Made by a program: the position numbers and the translations under genes. A model generated the notes under the pieces. It was not told where the DNA came from. It was given only the letters and a program-made list of their open reading frames with translations, and did not search any database. From positions 7,076,001 through 7,140,000 of the forward strand of contig NC_058339.1 of NCBI RefSeq assembly GCF_905475395.1: DNA of 64,000 nucleotides, in the 5' to 3' direction. Of the stretch, positions 1-12,902 are shown one piece after another; within the stretch, counting starts at the first letter, position 1; each line of letters begins with the position of its first letter. Origin of the DNA: Chrysoperla carnea (taxonomy: Eukaryota; Arthropoda; Insecta; Neuroptera; Chrysopidae).

Positions 1-476
1 CTATTATAAAAATATAAAACAATTAAACATAATAATTAATGATTAAACACACAAATGAATTCTTAGTAAATTCTTAATAATTAAATTGTAATTATTTTAT
101 ACAAATTATATGGTTTTTAAAAGTACTTGTACACTATACATAGACACACACACACACACACACACATACACACCTTCAAACACATACAAAGCCATATAAT
201 TGTTCTTAATTACTGTAATTGTACTAGTAATACAATAAAATTACATTAATTGCAATTGATATTATTAGTCAGACTAAGATTTTTCAATCAACTATAAGAT
301 CATTATCCAATCAAATTAAACATCTGATGGTACAAAAATTCGCACCCAGCTCAAAGTTGGTAGGATTTTTCAAAAAAACCTACATAAATGAAATCTAAAG
401 AATCATCATCGATCTGACACCGGGAAAAAAAATTCAAGATAATAAAAAAACGATTGTTCAGAAGAAGATAAAACAA
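1..476. other. AT-rich intergenic DNA with a (CA)n microsatellite
   Basis: No coding or RNA feature is visible. A (CA)n tract of about eleven units occupies roughly 144-165. The rest is low-complexity A+T sequence. Confidence 0.6.
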
Positions 477-1012
477 GTGAAAGCAAAAAATTGACTGAGT
501 CAATTGTTGAAATATTCATGCATAAATAGTGTTCATTACTCTATCACATTGCACATACATATACAATTTATATAATACATACTATACAATTTACGCCTAA
601 TTTACGCCCTCACGGGTAAACAGTGATGTTAACGAAGAAATGTTTCAAACAAAAGTTGTTTATTTTTTGATAAGGAACATTTTTTACATTTAAACTTTTG
701 TTCTATCTCTAACGGTTTACAAGATTGCTACGGACCCATAGGTCAAGACCCAATTGACCTATGTTGCTCATTTACGAACTCGACTCACTTTTAACGACTC
801 GAGTAAGTTGTACAAATTTCAGCTTGATATCTTTTTTCGTTTTTGAGTTATCGTGCCCACAGACGGACGGACAACCGGAAATGGACTAATTAGGTGATTT
901 TATGAACACCTATACCAAAATTTTGTTGGTAGCATCAATATTTTCAAGCGTTAAAAACTTGGGACTAAACTTAGTATACCTTGCATATTACATATATGCA
1001 TGGTATAATTAG
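477..1012 (+). repeat. Dispersed repeat family A, copy 1
   Basis: A noncoding interspersed element of about 540 bp. It opens with a block resembling GTGAAA...TTGACTGAGTCAATTG, passes through a conserved middle (GTAAACAGTGATGTT, ATCTCTAACGGTTTACAAGA, TTTTTGAGTTATCGTG, ACGGACGGACAACCGGAAAT) and ends in a hairpin bounded by TATACC and GGTATA. Related copies lie at 3055-3295 (minus), 12903-13345 (minus), 26268-27606, 33209-33852 and 54770-54965. No long reading frame survives in any copy, so it is probably non-autonomous. The terminal hairpin suggests a Helitron-like class, but that is inference. Confidence 0.75.
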
Positions 1013-1614
1013 TTCAGGCAAAAATTGTAGATCAGATAATTAAATATAATAAATCTCTCAATATTTTTTCCCTAAGAGCTATCGTTTCTGAGATATCCGA
1101 GGTCGCTATCACCTTTCATTCACGAGAAAATGTGTACGAACAAAAATGCCCTCAAGGCATGTAAAGATATGTGGAAAACTTCGATTTGGATTTACGAAAC
1201 GATTCAAGAACTTTCCTTACAGGGAAGTTAAAAAATCTATTAAATCTCATAGTTTTTCCAAATTCTTGTAAAAAATCGCTTTTCGATACGACCTATGTCT
1301 GAGAATTTATTTGTTTTTATTATTTCCTCGTCTACATGTCATTGACGTTATAGCTTTGAACATACAAAAGGAAAATTTTGTTAGTTTTGTTTAGACTTAG
1401 ATATAACAAGTTAAATATTTCAAAGTTTAATTTTTTGTATTTTAGAATTAATTTGAAAATTTCCTTCATGCAAGAGATCTGAGTACACAGTGAAACAAAA
1501 TATGATAAAAGTATATCATATTTAATGATAAATTATTTAAAAAAATTTTTGTTCAATTCTCCTTAAAACCCAAACATATTATCCAATTTTTCCACGGGGA
1601 AAGGTTATTTCAAA
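1013..1614. other. Intergenic, no recognisable feature
   Basis: AT-rich sequence with stop codons in all frames. I see no gene, RNA or clear repeat boundary. Confidence 0.5.
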
Positions 1615-2296
1615 GTTTAAATTTTTGTATTTGTGGAATTAATAAAATTTCTTCATTCTTTTAATCAAAAAAGTTCTTTTTAAGAGCCAACGTAGAAGTT
1701 AGAACGATACATGTTCTAACTATAGCACGATAACGACATGAAAAGAAATTCTTTGAGTTAAAGAATCTATTTCAAGAATCAGTACACGCCTTATTATAAT
1801 GGCCGAGTATTTCCCGATCAAAAAACACTAGATTCTATTGCCCCAGCCTGTAAATATGATAGATCGGAAGTGACCTAAAAGTTAATCTCAGTTATGTAAA
1901 TAATTAAATATACAAATAATACTATACTAATTTAAATATTAAATTTAATGGTTTAATTTTTTGTATTTGTGGAATTTCTAATAAAATTTCTTCATTCTTT
2001 TAATCAAAAAAATTTGTTTTTAAGTTTTCGCCAACGTAGAAGTTAGAACGATACATGTTCTAACTATACCACGATAACAACATGAAAAGAAATTCTTTGA
2101 GTTAAAGAATCTATTTCAGGAATCAGTACACGCCTTATTATAATGGCCGAGTATTTCCCGATCAAAAAACACTTGATTCTATTGTCCCAGCCTGTAAATA
2201 TGATAGATCGGAAGTGACCTAAAAGTTAATCTCAGTTATGTAAATTATTAAATATACAAATAATACTATACTAATTTAAATATTAAATTTAATGGT
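1615..2296. repeat. Tandem duplication, about 340-bp unit, two copies
   Basis: Two adjacent copies, about 1615-1950 and 1951-2296, share long identical stretches, for example AGAACGATACATGTTCTAAC at 1701 and 2045, and TTCCCGATCAAAAAACACT in both. Differences are few, so the duplication is recent compared with the surrounding repeats. The unit contains no convincing ORF. Confidence 0.85.
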
Positions 2297-3054
2297 ATAG
2301 AAGCTGGCATCGTCACGAAAAAAGATGATTTCAGCGTCAAGATGACGCCGGTTATGTTTGACGCGCTACAAAAATTGATAATTTTAAAATCATTAAAGAC
2401 AATTTTTTAATTTTTCGTGTCCTTGTAGCGATTGTCAGACTATCAAGATATCTTGCATCGCCCTTTTAGTGCTGTTGAAATTTTAATATGAATTTGTTTT
2501 ATAATTACATTACAATTTTCATAAAATATCGTGTGACGTAATAATTTTAATTATGTATTTTAACATTTACTAGGTCAGGAACATAACACACTCTACCTAA
2601 ATAACATTTGTAATCTGTGAATTCTTTTTTATATTTCTTTCAATTTAATTAACTTATACTTACTTATACATAACTTTTAAAAATGTTTGACGAAGTTCAA
2701 TATTATTTATGATAAAGAATTGAAATAAAATACAAAAATGAGGATTATTTGTTTTTAACAACCCAATTCTCTAAAACGTTACCAGCACTCGTACCATTTA
2801 AGATTATTATTTAATGTTTGAAATAATACTATTATTATTTAGTGTTATATAATATAAAGGTAGCTAACCTTGTAAGTGAAAAGGAAGGAGAACAACGTAG
2901 TTAAATTAATTATCAGCAGTAGATGAAAGAATTGATATTTTATAAAGTTTGATTTTATACCTAGGTACCTACCTACCTACTTGTATTACGTATGTAGTAC
3001 GAGTGAATTTCTTCTATGAAAGTTTTACATTTTTATTACCATGTATATATGAAT
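2297..3054. other. Intergenic, no recognisable feature
   Basis: AT-rich with no ORF of note. A short (CCTA)n-like stretch occurs near 2960-2980. Confidence 0.5.
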
Positions 3055-3295
3055 TATATCAAGGTATACTAAATTTAGTCCTAAGTTTGTAACACTTAAA
3101 AATATTGATGCTACCAACAAAGTTTTGGTAAAGATATTCATAAAATAACCAAATTAGTCCATTTCCGGTTGTCCGTCTGTACATAAGAGATATCGACGTG
3201 AAATTTTTATAGTGTGTTCATTCGCAACATAGGTTAATTTGGTCTTGGGTCCGTAAGACCCATCTTGTAAACCGTTAGAAATAGGGTATTAAACA
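3055..3295 (-). repeat. Repeat family A, copy 2, truncated
   Basis: A reverse-orientation copy of the 3' half of family A. The terminal hairpin (TACCATG...CAAGGTATA), the GTAGCATCAATATTT-type block, the CCGGAAATGGA block and the ACGGTTTACAAGATGGG block are recognisable in reverse complement. Confidence 0.75.
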
Positions 3296-5744
3296 CAAAA
3301 GAAAATTGGTTCTGGGATCCATAATTCTCAAATAATATTTATAATTTGTAACATTTAGGTGTACAAATTCCAATGTATGAAAGAGCGTATTTCCTTTTTG
3401 TCTCGATTTCACCTCGAAACTTAAATTAACAAACCTTAAATTGAAAATCAAGACGATAAAATTTTGATAGAGCTGAATTTACGACTGGTTTCAAAGAAAT
3501 TGAAGAGAAAATTTCCTTTGAATATTTGAATTAAAAATAAAGAAAAATTTGTTATCGTTCAATATGGAAAATTAGAATTTTTAAGTTCAATTGGTCTACT
3601 AACATCGACGAAGATAAAGTTTTAAGTGTGTCACAGCATTTTAGGATATGACACGTTAAAAAATCCATAAATCCAAACTCTCTGCCGAGTGGTAATTTTG
3701 GTTCTGAGTCGATATGGAACATATTCACTCATGTAGGAAGAACGTTTATATGGCAGAGCGGCCAATTTCCTTGCCAAATAAGTTCCCTAACGACCACATA
3801 AAAAGTACAAAATGCTAACAGACAAGGTTTTTATGGAAATAAAGTAAATATTGAGAGAAATTTCTGCCCCTTATCAAATAGCGCCCTAATGATCGCACAA
3901 ACGTTACAAACTGTTGGCAGACATTTTCTTCCTTCTCCCAAACGCCCGGAAAAGGGTAACAGGGTTTGATTAATGTTGGTCAGGAAGGGAAGGGGATCCC
4001 TACTTTTATAAAACTTTGTCAAATAGTAACCAGAAACCAAGGACTACTTGAATGGATACAATAAAGTACAAGAAGTTTTAATGTTGATTTTATTACCAAC
4101 GTCATTAATAAAAATTAACTTAACTCTCTTCATTATGAATTTGTTATATCTACGTATTACCAGTAAGTAAAAGAACTCACAATGGAGTATTTACGTATGC
4201 TATGGCTATGGTGCTATGGATATAAACTAGATAGGAAGTAACCTTCAAATTATAAGAACACTATACACTAATAATTAATTAACAACTGTGAAAAAATCAT
4301 CTGTCATTGATTTATATAATTTTAATTTCATTATCATTTTTATTATTCAAATATATATTCATTTATAATTTTACTTATAATATTCAAATATAATAAACAT
4401 AAGTTTTTTGTTAAACTATGTTTTAGGTGTATGATCTTTTATTAATCACTTGAGTATTGTTTTATAAGTAGTCTAAGTGAAGTTAATACTGGAACAAGTA
4501 TCCAATTCCGGTTGCACTGAAGTCGGGAATCTACCAAATTTCTTGTTCGAATTGTTAATAAATTTGACCTCGCTCAAACAAAACAACAAATGGCGATATT
4601 CACGAAAAGGAACATTAAAGCGCGATGTCAAGACTACTTAAAGTAACATCAGCATACTTAAAGTAAATGTGATGACAGTTTAATTGAATATACGTTAAAT
4701 TTGGCAAAATCTTTGAAAAGGATGACCCAAAATTAGTGGGATTGCATAGTTGATTGATCCAAATTGGATAAAATTTGCGTGTGGTAGAGCAAAATCAAAT
4801 TTTTTGAATTTTAAGTCGTCAAAAAGTTTTAACAAAACAATTTTTTGGATATTTTGACCAAGTTTTATGGTATTTGAATGATTTTTTTTATTTTAAACCC
4901 ACTAATTTTGGGTCCTACTTTTCGTTTTTCTTAGAAACCATACATTTATTTTATCCTTTATATCAAATGTGGAAACCACGATTCTGTATTTTCAAAATTT
5001 ATTGAAGATACGTTAAATTTGACCAAATATTTGAAAAGAACGTCCCAAATTTTGTGGAATAACTTACTTAACTGATTATGAAATTTCACCAAAACCCAAC
5101 TTTCATAAGATTAATACGATGTTCTTTCATTTTCATCAGAGGGAATACTTATTTTTAGCCAATATATATCAAATTAGACGATACTTGTTTACTAAAACTT
5201 AACGAACAGTTTTTCTAAATGAAGACACGCGATTCAATGAATCATCTCTATTTATTTTAATAGTATGTAAATAATTTTTGTTGCATTATCTATTACTATT
5301 TTATTATAATTTTAAGTACACATCTGCACACTTATTTACGCTATTCTTTTACACGTTTTTCATACTTAATGTTTGATTAAAATTTCATGATAAAGAAAAT
5401 AAAAATTATAACGTGATACTATCAATTACGAGGTGACCATTTACGTTATTTTTATGATTTAAAAAATAAGTCTATTTACATTTTAAATTATTATAATTAT
5501 TATTATAATTACTGTCTTATGTTATGGAATGTTTTTTTTTACGTATATGCATGCCTTGTTTACATCACGGCACAAGGACTCTGTCGAGTTGTTCGATCTT
5601 CTACTTTATCTAGCAAAATTGTAAACATATTGAACGAGCATAAATATTTTAATAGCTCAAGACCTAGTTTTGCCAGGTTGGGGAATTTTCTAATAAATTA
5701 ATTGGTTTATGACGGCTTGGTCTTCTAACAGATAAATTTAAAAC
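3296..5744. other. Intergenic, with a diverged repeat at about 4680-5080
   Basis: No gene found. A diverged repeat near 4680-5080 (TTAAATTTGGCAAAATCTTTG, CCCAAAATTAGTGGGATT) has an inverted relative at about 19680-20110. The slightly GC-richer stretch 3750-4040 has only short frames and no recognised product. Confidence 0.5.
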
Positions 5745-5965
5745 AAATGAAATTTACAAAATTTATAAAACCCTCGAAAAATTTTTCGGTTATACGGAAC
5801 CCTGAATTCGCACTTGAAACTTATGTAAGAACACTCTGCATTAAATTACCTTTCAAAAAAAAATAAAAATTGATTCATCCATTTAGGCTCTACGACAGAC
5901 AGACAGACAAAACGTCTTCTACTTTACACACATAGCGGTCAAACTTACAACACCCCATTTTTAAG
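5745..5965. repeat. Dispersed repeat family K, copy 1
   Basis: Shares ACTCTGCATTAAATTACCTT, GATTCATCCATTTAGG, a CAGACAGACAGACA tract and CACACATAGCGGTCAAA with 19410-19640. Weaker relatives are at 52225-52390 and 61030-61155. Noncoding. Confidence 0.65.
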
Positions 5966-6000
5966 TTAAAAAAAAAAACATTATTCCATTTATTCACTCC

Positions 6001-6397
6001 GTGCGCGTGCGTGAGTTTCGTTTCCATCGTAACGATACACTACTTTAATTATAGAATTGTATGGATGCATATATAATTGTATGGATTGCATTTAAGACTT
6101 ACATTGAAAATTTAATATTATTGTCTCACAAATTTAAATAAATAATTATGATAATTTACATTTGAAAAATAATATTTGTGCAATTTTATTTCTTATTTTC
6201 ACAATTTTTAATGCATTAAGTTTAATTAATTAGTGTTTTTCAATAATTTTAATTTGACATTTCTATAACATTAACATGTAAAGAACTGCAAATTAGTAAT
6301 AACAGCCCCCTTTAACGCCAAAATTTTTCACTGGAAGCGCTGGCATCGATTTTATTGTCCCTACCATGACTACGCACACAACGAATACTTCAAGTTT
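6001..6397 (+). repeat. Dispersed repeat family D, copy 1
   Basis: An element of about 400 bp, nearly identical to 7331-7735 and, inverted, to 43617-44013, with a truncated copy at 60140-60263. Diagnostic blocks are GCGTGAGTTT at the left, TTGTATGGATGCATATATAA in the middle, and TTCACTGGAAGCGCTGGCAT followed by TTGTCCCTACCATGACTA at the right. High similarity over the whole length and the absence of an ORF indicate a recently active non-autonomous element. Confidence 0.85.
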
Positions 6398-7330
6398 TTT
6401 TAATAATTGTGGGAAATTTACATTTCTAACAAAAATTAGTAAAACAACTTCCACTCTGTCACTAGGGCAGATATGATCGTATTAGTGCGATAGGTGAATT
6501 AACTCTAGCGCGTCAGATTAAGATATCGTGGGTTAAAGTTAAAAATGTTCGTTTTAGTAATAATAATCTTAAATAAATCTTAGCTATAATAAAATCAGGT
6601 ATTTACAAAGCTATTTTCCTGTATTTTTTTTAAATTTTTTCCTTTAATAATATTATAGCAAAAATCAATAACTAAAATCAGTTTTTTTTTAATTTGACCT
6701 TCTGTCATTATTGAATTATTAAAATAGTATAGTTAAAAATAATAATAGCTATATTAATATTTTTAATATCATCGATTTATTTTTAACAACAGAATTTTAG
6801 AAATATTTGACATAGTTTTAATTTAAACGTGGGGAATCCTCATATTTATTCATATAAAAATAAATAATTTTATTTTAAATAATGTGATATCAATCACGTA
6901 TACATTTTTAAAAAATTTTTTAATTAAAGTAACTTTATGACGAATTAACGTTACAAACACATAGGCTTTCGAATCAAAATGCTTTTATTTTAACGAAAAT
7001 ATTCGATCCGTCAAAAAATTCGATGTTTTGTTTATAATACATATTAAGATATACATGGCGTTTACTACAATGCAGGTATGGTATAATTATAGATACACAT
7101 AGTATCTATGTTAGCATGAGTAATATTACAGTATTGAATGGGGCTATCCACCTGAAAAATTCAGGATAACATTTTTCCTCGAAAATTTCAAACATTTTTG
7201 TAGGTCTTATTTTAACTAACAAAAATTAAACAAAAACATTCGCCCTCGAAAATTGATTCCTTTGACCCTTTTACTATAATAGGATGAATTTAGTATGAAT
7301 CTAGAATCAATGAACTCATTATTTGAAGCT
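6398..7330. other. Intergenic, no recognisable feature
   Basis: AT-rich. A short block near 7110-7160 (GAGTAATATTACAGTATTGA) recurs in diverged form near 31645-31690. No gene seen. Confidence 0.5.
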
Positions 7331-7735
7331 ATTCGCACCGTGCGTGAGTTTTATTGGAGGCGTTTCTATGGTAACAATACATTACTTTAATTATAGAACT
7401 GTATGGATGCATATATAATTGTATGGATTGCATTTATGACTTACATTGAAAATTTAATATTATTGTCTCACAAATTTAAATAAATAATTATGATAATTTA
7501 CATTTGAAAAATAATATTTGTGCAATTTGATTTCTTATTTTCACAATTTTTAATGCATTAAGTTTAATTAATTAGTGTTTTTCAATCATTCTAATTTGAC
7601 ATTTTCTATAATATAAACATGTAAAGAATTGCAAGTTTGTCATAACAGCCTCGTTTATCGCCAAAATTTTTCACTGGAAGCGTTGGAATCGATTGTATTG
7701 TCTCTACCATGACTATACACACAACGAATATACTT
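7331..7735 (+). repeat. Dispersed repeat family D, copy 2
   Basis: Same orientation and nearly full length relative to the copy at 6001-6397, starting at GCACCGTGCGTGAGTTTTAT and ending at ACACACAACGAATAT. A short frame on the minus strand here lies wholly inside the repeat and is not taken as a gene. Confidence 0.85.
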
Positions 7736-8130
7736 ATTTTCAACTGTCTAAAGTTCTGACAATACCTATACATAAGATTATAAGAAATTTCTTTTGTTAA
7801 CAAACAAACAAGACACCTTCTTCATTTAAATGAAGAAACAAAATGCAGAATGTGGATATCTACGTCATTAATGCAAACATTTTCCTTTCTTAAATTTTTG
7901 TATAAAAATTTCTTCTATTCTATCTTGTTGGTTGTTGATTTCATATCTCATTGACTTGTCATCAATAAATTACAATTTGTATATATTGCTGCATTTATTT
8001 TATTATACGAGTATTGTTTAGTTAATTAGTACCTATACAATTTATTATTTTGTAAATTAAATTTATATTATATTATATTCTTGAATATCCTCCTTTATCA
8101 ATCCCTTGGTATTCTTTGTTCTCGAATACT

Positions 8131-8774
8131 TAAGGATGTATGAGCATGACAACAATGTTTGATTTAAAGGCTCAAAATTTGTTTGTAGATGGTCTTTTAC
8201 TCAAAGAATATGTGGTTATAATTTCAGCTTAGGTAACCGTGCAAATTTTTAAGAAAAAAGTCATTAAAAATCGATATAAAATACATTGGCTCTTATGGAG
8301 GAATCTCAAAAAACGACATATTTTGGAAGTTTTTGATAATTTTCATTTGGAATGAATGAAAACAAATTTAAAAAAGACTTTTTAATAGAAAGTAAACATA
8401 TTAGCAATGAATTAGAAAAGAAAAAAACTAATTGTCTCCGTCCATATAAGGGATGTAAGAGCAGGGTAGATTAAGGATTGAAATTATTTTTATCTTATTT
8501 TCAACTTTGATAATGAATTTTGTTATAACTTCATGAATGTAGACGAAAAATAAGAATAAAATTTTTCGATATGTGTCTTGGTTTTCGAAATATCGAAAGC
8601 TAAATAATTAAACAAAATTTTCAATTTTCGATATTTTGAAAATTAAGTCAGATATCGAAAAATTTTATTCTTACTTTTCGTCTTATATCGTCGAGTAATA
8701 ATATAAATTTATCATCAAAATTGAAAATATCTATTTTTAAATTTGTGCCCCCACTACCATGCTCATACATGCTT
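8131..8774. repeat. Foldback element, family E, copy 1
   Basis: Bounded by AAGGATGTATGAGCATG on the left and its complement CATGCTCATACATGCTT on the right. The centre (about 8470-8740) is an imperfect palindrome containing TTCGATATTTCGAAAG-type blocks in both orientations. A second, partial copy is at 28368-28660. Confidence 0.75.
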
Positions 8775-8860
8775 CATTGAAATTCATTTTAAAAAAAGGA
8801 GCTTGCGAGAATTTTATTTCCTGGATATACAGTCGGTTTATTTCAAAAGTATCCACCCTT

Positions 8861-9355
8861 GTGATTATTGTTGTGAGTGAAAACACGTCGATTTAGATTT
8901 CGACGAGGAAGTTCAAAATTGGTACCTAGAAAATTCTAGGTTTCATCCGTTCATCCCCACCCACCCTAACATTGAAATTTCAAATTGCATTCCCTACCTT
9001 GTGATACCTCGTTTGAAAGAGCATATAATTGTTTATTCTCCAACCATGAAACAAAAAATGAAATTGATCGATTAGTTCTTCAGATAGAATGCTCAGAAGA
9101 TGGAATTCATACCTTCTATCTTCTGTGTAGTTTATCTTAAGAACAAATAGACCGATTTCATTTTTTTACCATGGTTGAAGAGAGAATTGTATGTCCTTTC
9201 AAATGAGGTATTACAAAGGAAGTGGGTGCCATTTGAAATTTCAAAGTCCGGGTAGGTTAGGGTGAATGGGCGAAACCTAGAATTTTCTAGGTACTAATTT
9301 TGAACTTCTTCGTCGATATCTAAATTGACGTGTTTTCACTCAAAACAATAATCAC
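8861..9355. repeat. Long inverted repeat (foldback element), family F
   Basis: Left arm about 8861-9100, right arm about 9110-9355, with almost no spacer. The left end GTGATTATTG is complementary to CAATAATCAC at the right end, and CCTAGAAAATTCTAGG-type and TACCTCGTTTGAAAG-type blocks recur inverted. Transcribed, it would form a hairpin with arms of about 240 bp. No ORF. Confidence 0.8.
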
Positions 9356-9362
9356 ATCAGGT

Positions 9363-10706
9363 CAAGAGTTTTTAAGGGTGAAATGAAAATCCGGCATTTT
9401 TGAATCCTCTACTTGACCAATTTTGAGAAAACTCTTTCGTCTATAGAATGCTACATTATCAGCAAATATTGGATTCCGCACCAAAAAGTTAAAACCTATG
9501 AAATTGTGAACAGAGGGCAGTGGCAGTGAAGGCTATAGTGTGGTATTGTTTTTAAATTTGCAACCTAAAGTCAGCCATATTTATTAAGCCACGCCTCTAT
9601 GTCATTTATTAATCTCTATTTTTTTTTACACATTCCTCGCTCATAATGAACGATATTTACAACGTTCTTTCTTGTTTCTTAACGATCTAATTATTTTTAA
9701 GTTATTATAAAATATATAATCAAAGTTTTTTTAATCAAAACTAGTAGTTTTGATTTAAAAAAATTCCAAAATAGATTTTTCAACAGTTTTTTCGTGTTAG
9801 TATAAACTATGTTGAAATAAATAATGTTTTTCAACAATTCTAATATTAAAGATTGGTAAATGATATTAATGTTTTTATTTTTGTTGCGATTTATCATTGA
9901 GATGTGTTTATTTAAAATTCATTTGGTAAATGTTGTTTTTCGAACTATGAAATGTAAAGTTTATATTCAAAATTTTATTGCAACTGTTACGTGTGTTGAC
10001 AAACTCAAGGTTAGGTGTTTATATAATCTGAAAGCATGACAGATCAATTCCCGCGTAGCTGGGTGATGTTGAACAATCGCGTAATCCCGTTACACAATCT
10101 ATAATAATTCAAGCAAGAATAGCTCAATAATAACTCCTGTTGAATTGCCATTGTTTGATAAGGGATATCTGTAAGGGATATTAAAAAACTTCCCTGCTTA
10201 TAAGGACAAATTTTGATGACAATAAAAGCGAATACTGGCGGTGATGTCAATTTTTAGAGAATTGAAAATAATTCATCTTTTATTTTGTTTATTTTTGTCC
10301 AAACTTGAGATTTCTATTTAGTTGAGCCTGTGACTTTTCGAATTTGATTTCATAAGTCGCCGCTTTAAACCAGACAGTTTTTGTTTACACAAATATAATA
10401 ATAGAGCCAATATTGTTATTTTAATTTTTTTGATCTAGATAAATTTTTATAAAAATATTAATGCAGGTGCTAGCTCTAATGCTGTTGTGTCTCATTGTTA
10501 AGATAAATAAGTCAACGTGCTGTAATTATAATATATCCGTAAACATTATCAAAAGGAAATACGTCAATAGTTTCTTTAAATTACGTATGTACAATCATTT
10601 TAAAAATATACACGTGTAAATAAATATATATTTAATGATTTTGTTATTTTAAATCATTTAATTTTGTAATATACATGATTTAAAAATGATCCTAAGAAAA
10701 CGTGAT
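9363..10706. other. Intergenic, no recognisable feature
   Basis: AT-rich, with only short low-complexity reading frames. Nothing supports a gene. Confidence 0.5.
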
Positions 10707-11157
10707 TTTTAGCGAATTGTCGAAGGAAATGGAGCTTGGAAAATTGCTTTTGTACTGATGATGGAATTTTGGAAAAATTTCTTAAAATGTTCATCGATTC
10801 TATCTACCAGATGTCAATCTATATACATATATAAATATCCTTTTCAATTGGATATTTCTATATCAAAAAATCTAGTGTGATAAAAAAACGATCTAAAATA
10901 TTTAGACAATCTTGTAATTTATTATAATACCATAAAAATATAAGGTTGACGATGATATAACAACAAAATTTTAATTTAATTATGAGTTCATCGAAGATCC
11001 ATCATTTAATGAATAGAGACGACTATAGTTAGAGTATTGATGATTGAAGAGAGATATCTATATTATCAAATTTATAAGCCTCACTTGCACCCAATATATT
11101 ATATATTTTTGTAGTTGCGTGGTATTGTAAGGCTACAAATAACTCAATTATAGCATT
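10707..11157 (+). repeat. Dispersed repeat family G, copy 1
   Basis: An element of about 450 bp. Its 3' part (GAGTTCATCGAAGATCCA, GACGACTATAGT, ATCTATATTATCAAATTTAT) recurs at 25665-25970. Its 5' part (GCGAATTGTCGAAGGAAATG, TTTTGTACTGATGATGGAAT) recurs at 29340-29465. Noncoding. Confidence 0.75.
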
Positions 11158-12767
11158 AGTTTTGTTTAGGTCCGTTGATTTGTTGTTTCGCCACTGTACA
11201 CTATTCACATGTTCCTCACATAGCTAGTAAAGTTAAAATGTTTATGAAGCGCATTAATAAATTTCACCTTGGGTTAGAATAGTTAAAATAATTAATTTTA
11301 ATTCATAATTTTGATTTTTATAAATGATATTGTAATGTTTTCTAATGAGAATTAATGAATGAATTTTTTCTTTTTCTCAATCAACTATAAAAAATCTAAA
11401 AAATAAAATATAATTTTTTTACATAAAAGCCTTATGTTTTGTAAACACTTTTTAATATTTTACAATAATAAAATTTTATATGGTTTTAAAGGTAATTACT
11501 GAATGAATTTTGTTCAGTAAAAAATGACACGGCGTCATGTAAAGACCGCATTCGATATGATTTATTTTTTCATAGATTTACCGAACCCAGATAGATATTA
11601 ATTCATTAATAAGTAACATATTTTGTTGAATTACAAATTGAGGAATATATTATAAATGTGAAAATAATACCACTTGAATTTGAATGAATCTGTACAATAA
11701 TACAGCTCATACATCAGAATAACTCATGAGCTCTAATTTTATAAAGAAGTTTTTAAAAAAATTAAAGAACTTAAATTCAAGACATTTGACTATGAGCATC
11801 ATTTTGAACCATTAATTAAAGATTTCTGTTTTGTGTACGATATACAATTCACGGCCACCTTTTCTGATGATGACACTCAAGGAATCCAAAGTTATAACAT
11901 TTAAAAAAAATTGAATCCTGTAGGGGATTAAGCGAGAGTAAGAAAGATAAGAAGCTATAATTACGTGGTGGTCTTTACTTTTAAGTCCAGCTAAGCGTGC
12001 GGGTATCAAGCTAGTATAATATAATTTGCAGAATACAATTTTATTTTTTTGTAGTAATTTCGCATTTAGGTCACTGCTCCACACCACTAAGTGGTCTTTT
12101 ATTGGATGGAATTTATATATTCTTTATTAATAATAATTTATTTGGTTAATTATCTCTTTGGAAATTAGGCCTTTTATCTAAATTTGGAAAAGATCTTTTC
12201 CTGTTTTTCAGCTTATTCAGGAAGTGAAGAGGTCTGCAGTCAATTATAGTAGGTACATCGTGTATAGTAGTATAATAATATATTGTCATCAGAATTACAA
12301 ATTTTTTAAGCTTCTATGCCAAACAATTATCTTGAGTGGATAAAAAGTAAGTAGAATGATTTGTTTACAAAATATATTAGTTGAAATAAATTGACATTTA
12401 TTAAAATGACTTAAAAAAGTTGATTGATTGTTTTACAATTATTCAAAACATAATTAAATTATGAATGTAACCTTCATATCAATAATAATTAATAATTAAT
12501 AAAACAAGCAATAAATTAATAAAATTATTATAATAAAAAAAAAGGTATTATTCTATTATGATGAAAATAAGTAATAATAGTTAAATTTGAATGATGCACG
12601 TATGTACGTGAGCTGAAAGATAGATTGATCTAGTTAAGATGTGTGATGGAGACATTATCTTTTTATACATGAGATTACAATAATTGCCTTCACAATGCTC
12701 TGCACCAATGGTCGATGTCCTCTCAGATTTCATAAAGTACAAGGGTAATATTCAGGCCGAATAGACA
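11158..12767. other. Intergenic, no supported gene
   Basis: A 91-codon open frame on minus (11812-12087) has no recognisable motif and AT-driven composition, and I do not call it. The rest is low complexity. Confidence 0.5.
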
Positions 12768-12900
12768 GGGTGTTCTGTTATTGACTGTAGAACACCTCAC
12801 TCTCGTAATAAGCTGATCAAGACGAATGAAAAAGCTCTCTACCAAATTTCGATCTGAGGCCTAATTTGCAAGATATGGCTATGGTAAAAAATGGGAAAAA
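12768..12900 (+). repeat. Dispersed repeat family H, copy 1
   Basis: Shares GGTGTTCTGTTATTGA, ATGAAAAAGCTCT and ACCAAATTTCGATCTGAGG with 29485-29605. Starts with an ACAGGGTGTTCTGTTATTG end. Confidence 0.65.
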
Positions 12901-12902
12901 TC

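Noticed and set aside
11812-12087. 91-codon minus-strand frame
   Set aside because: No motif, no neighbouring exon, no codon bias distinct from the flank.
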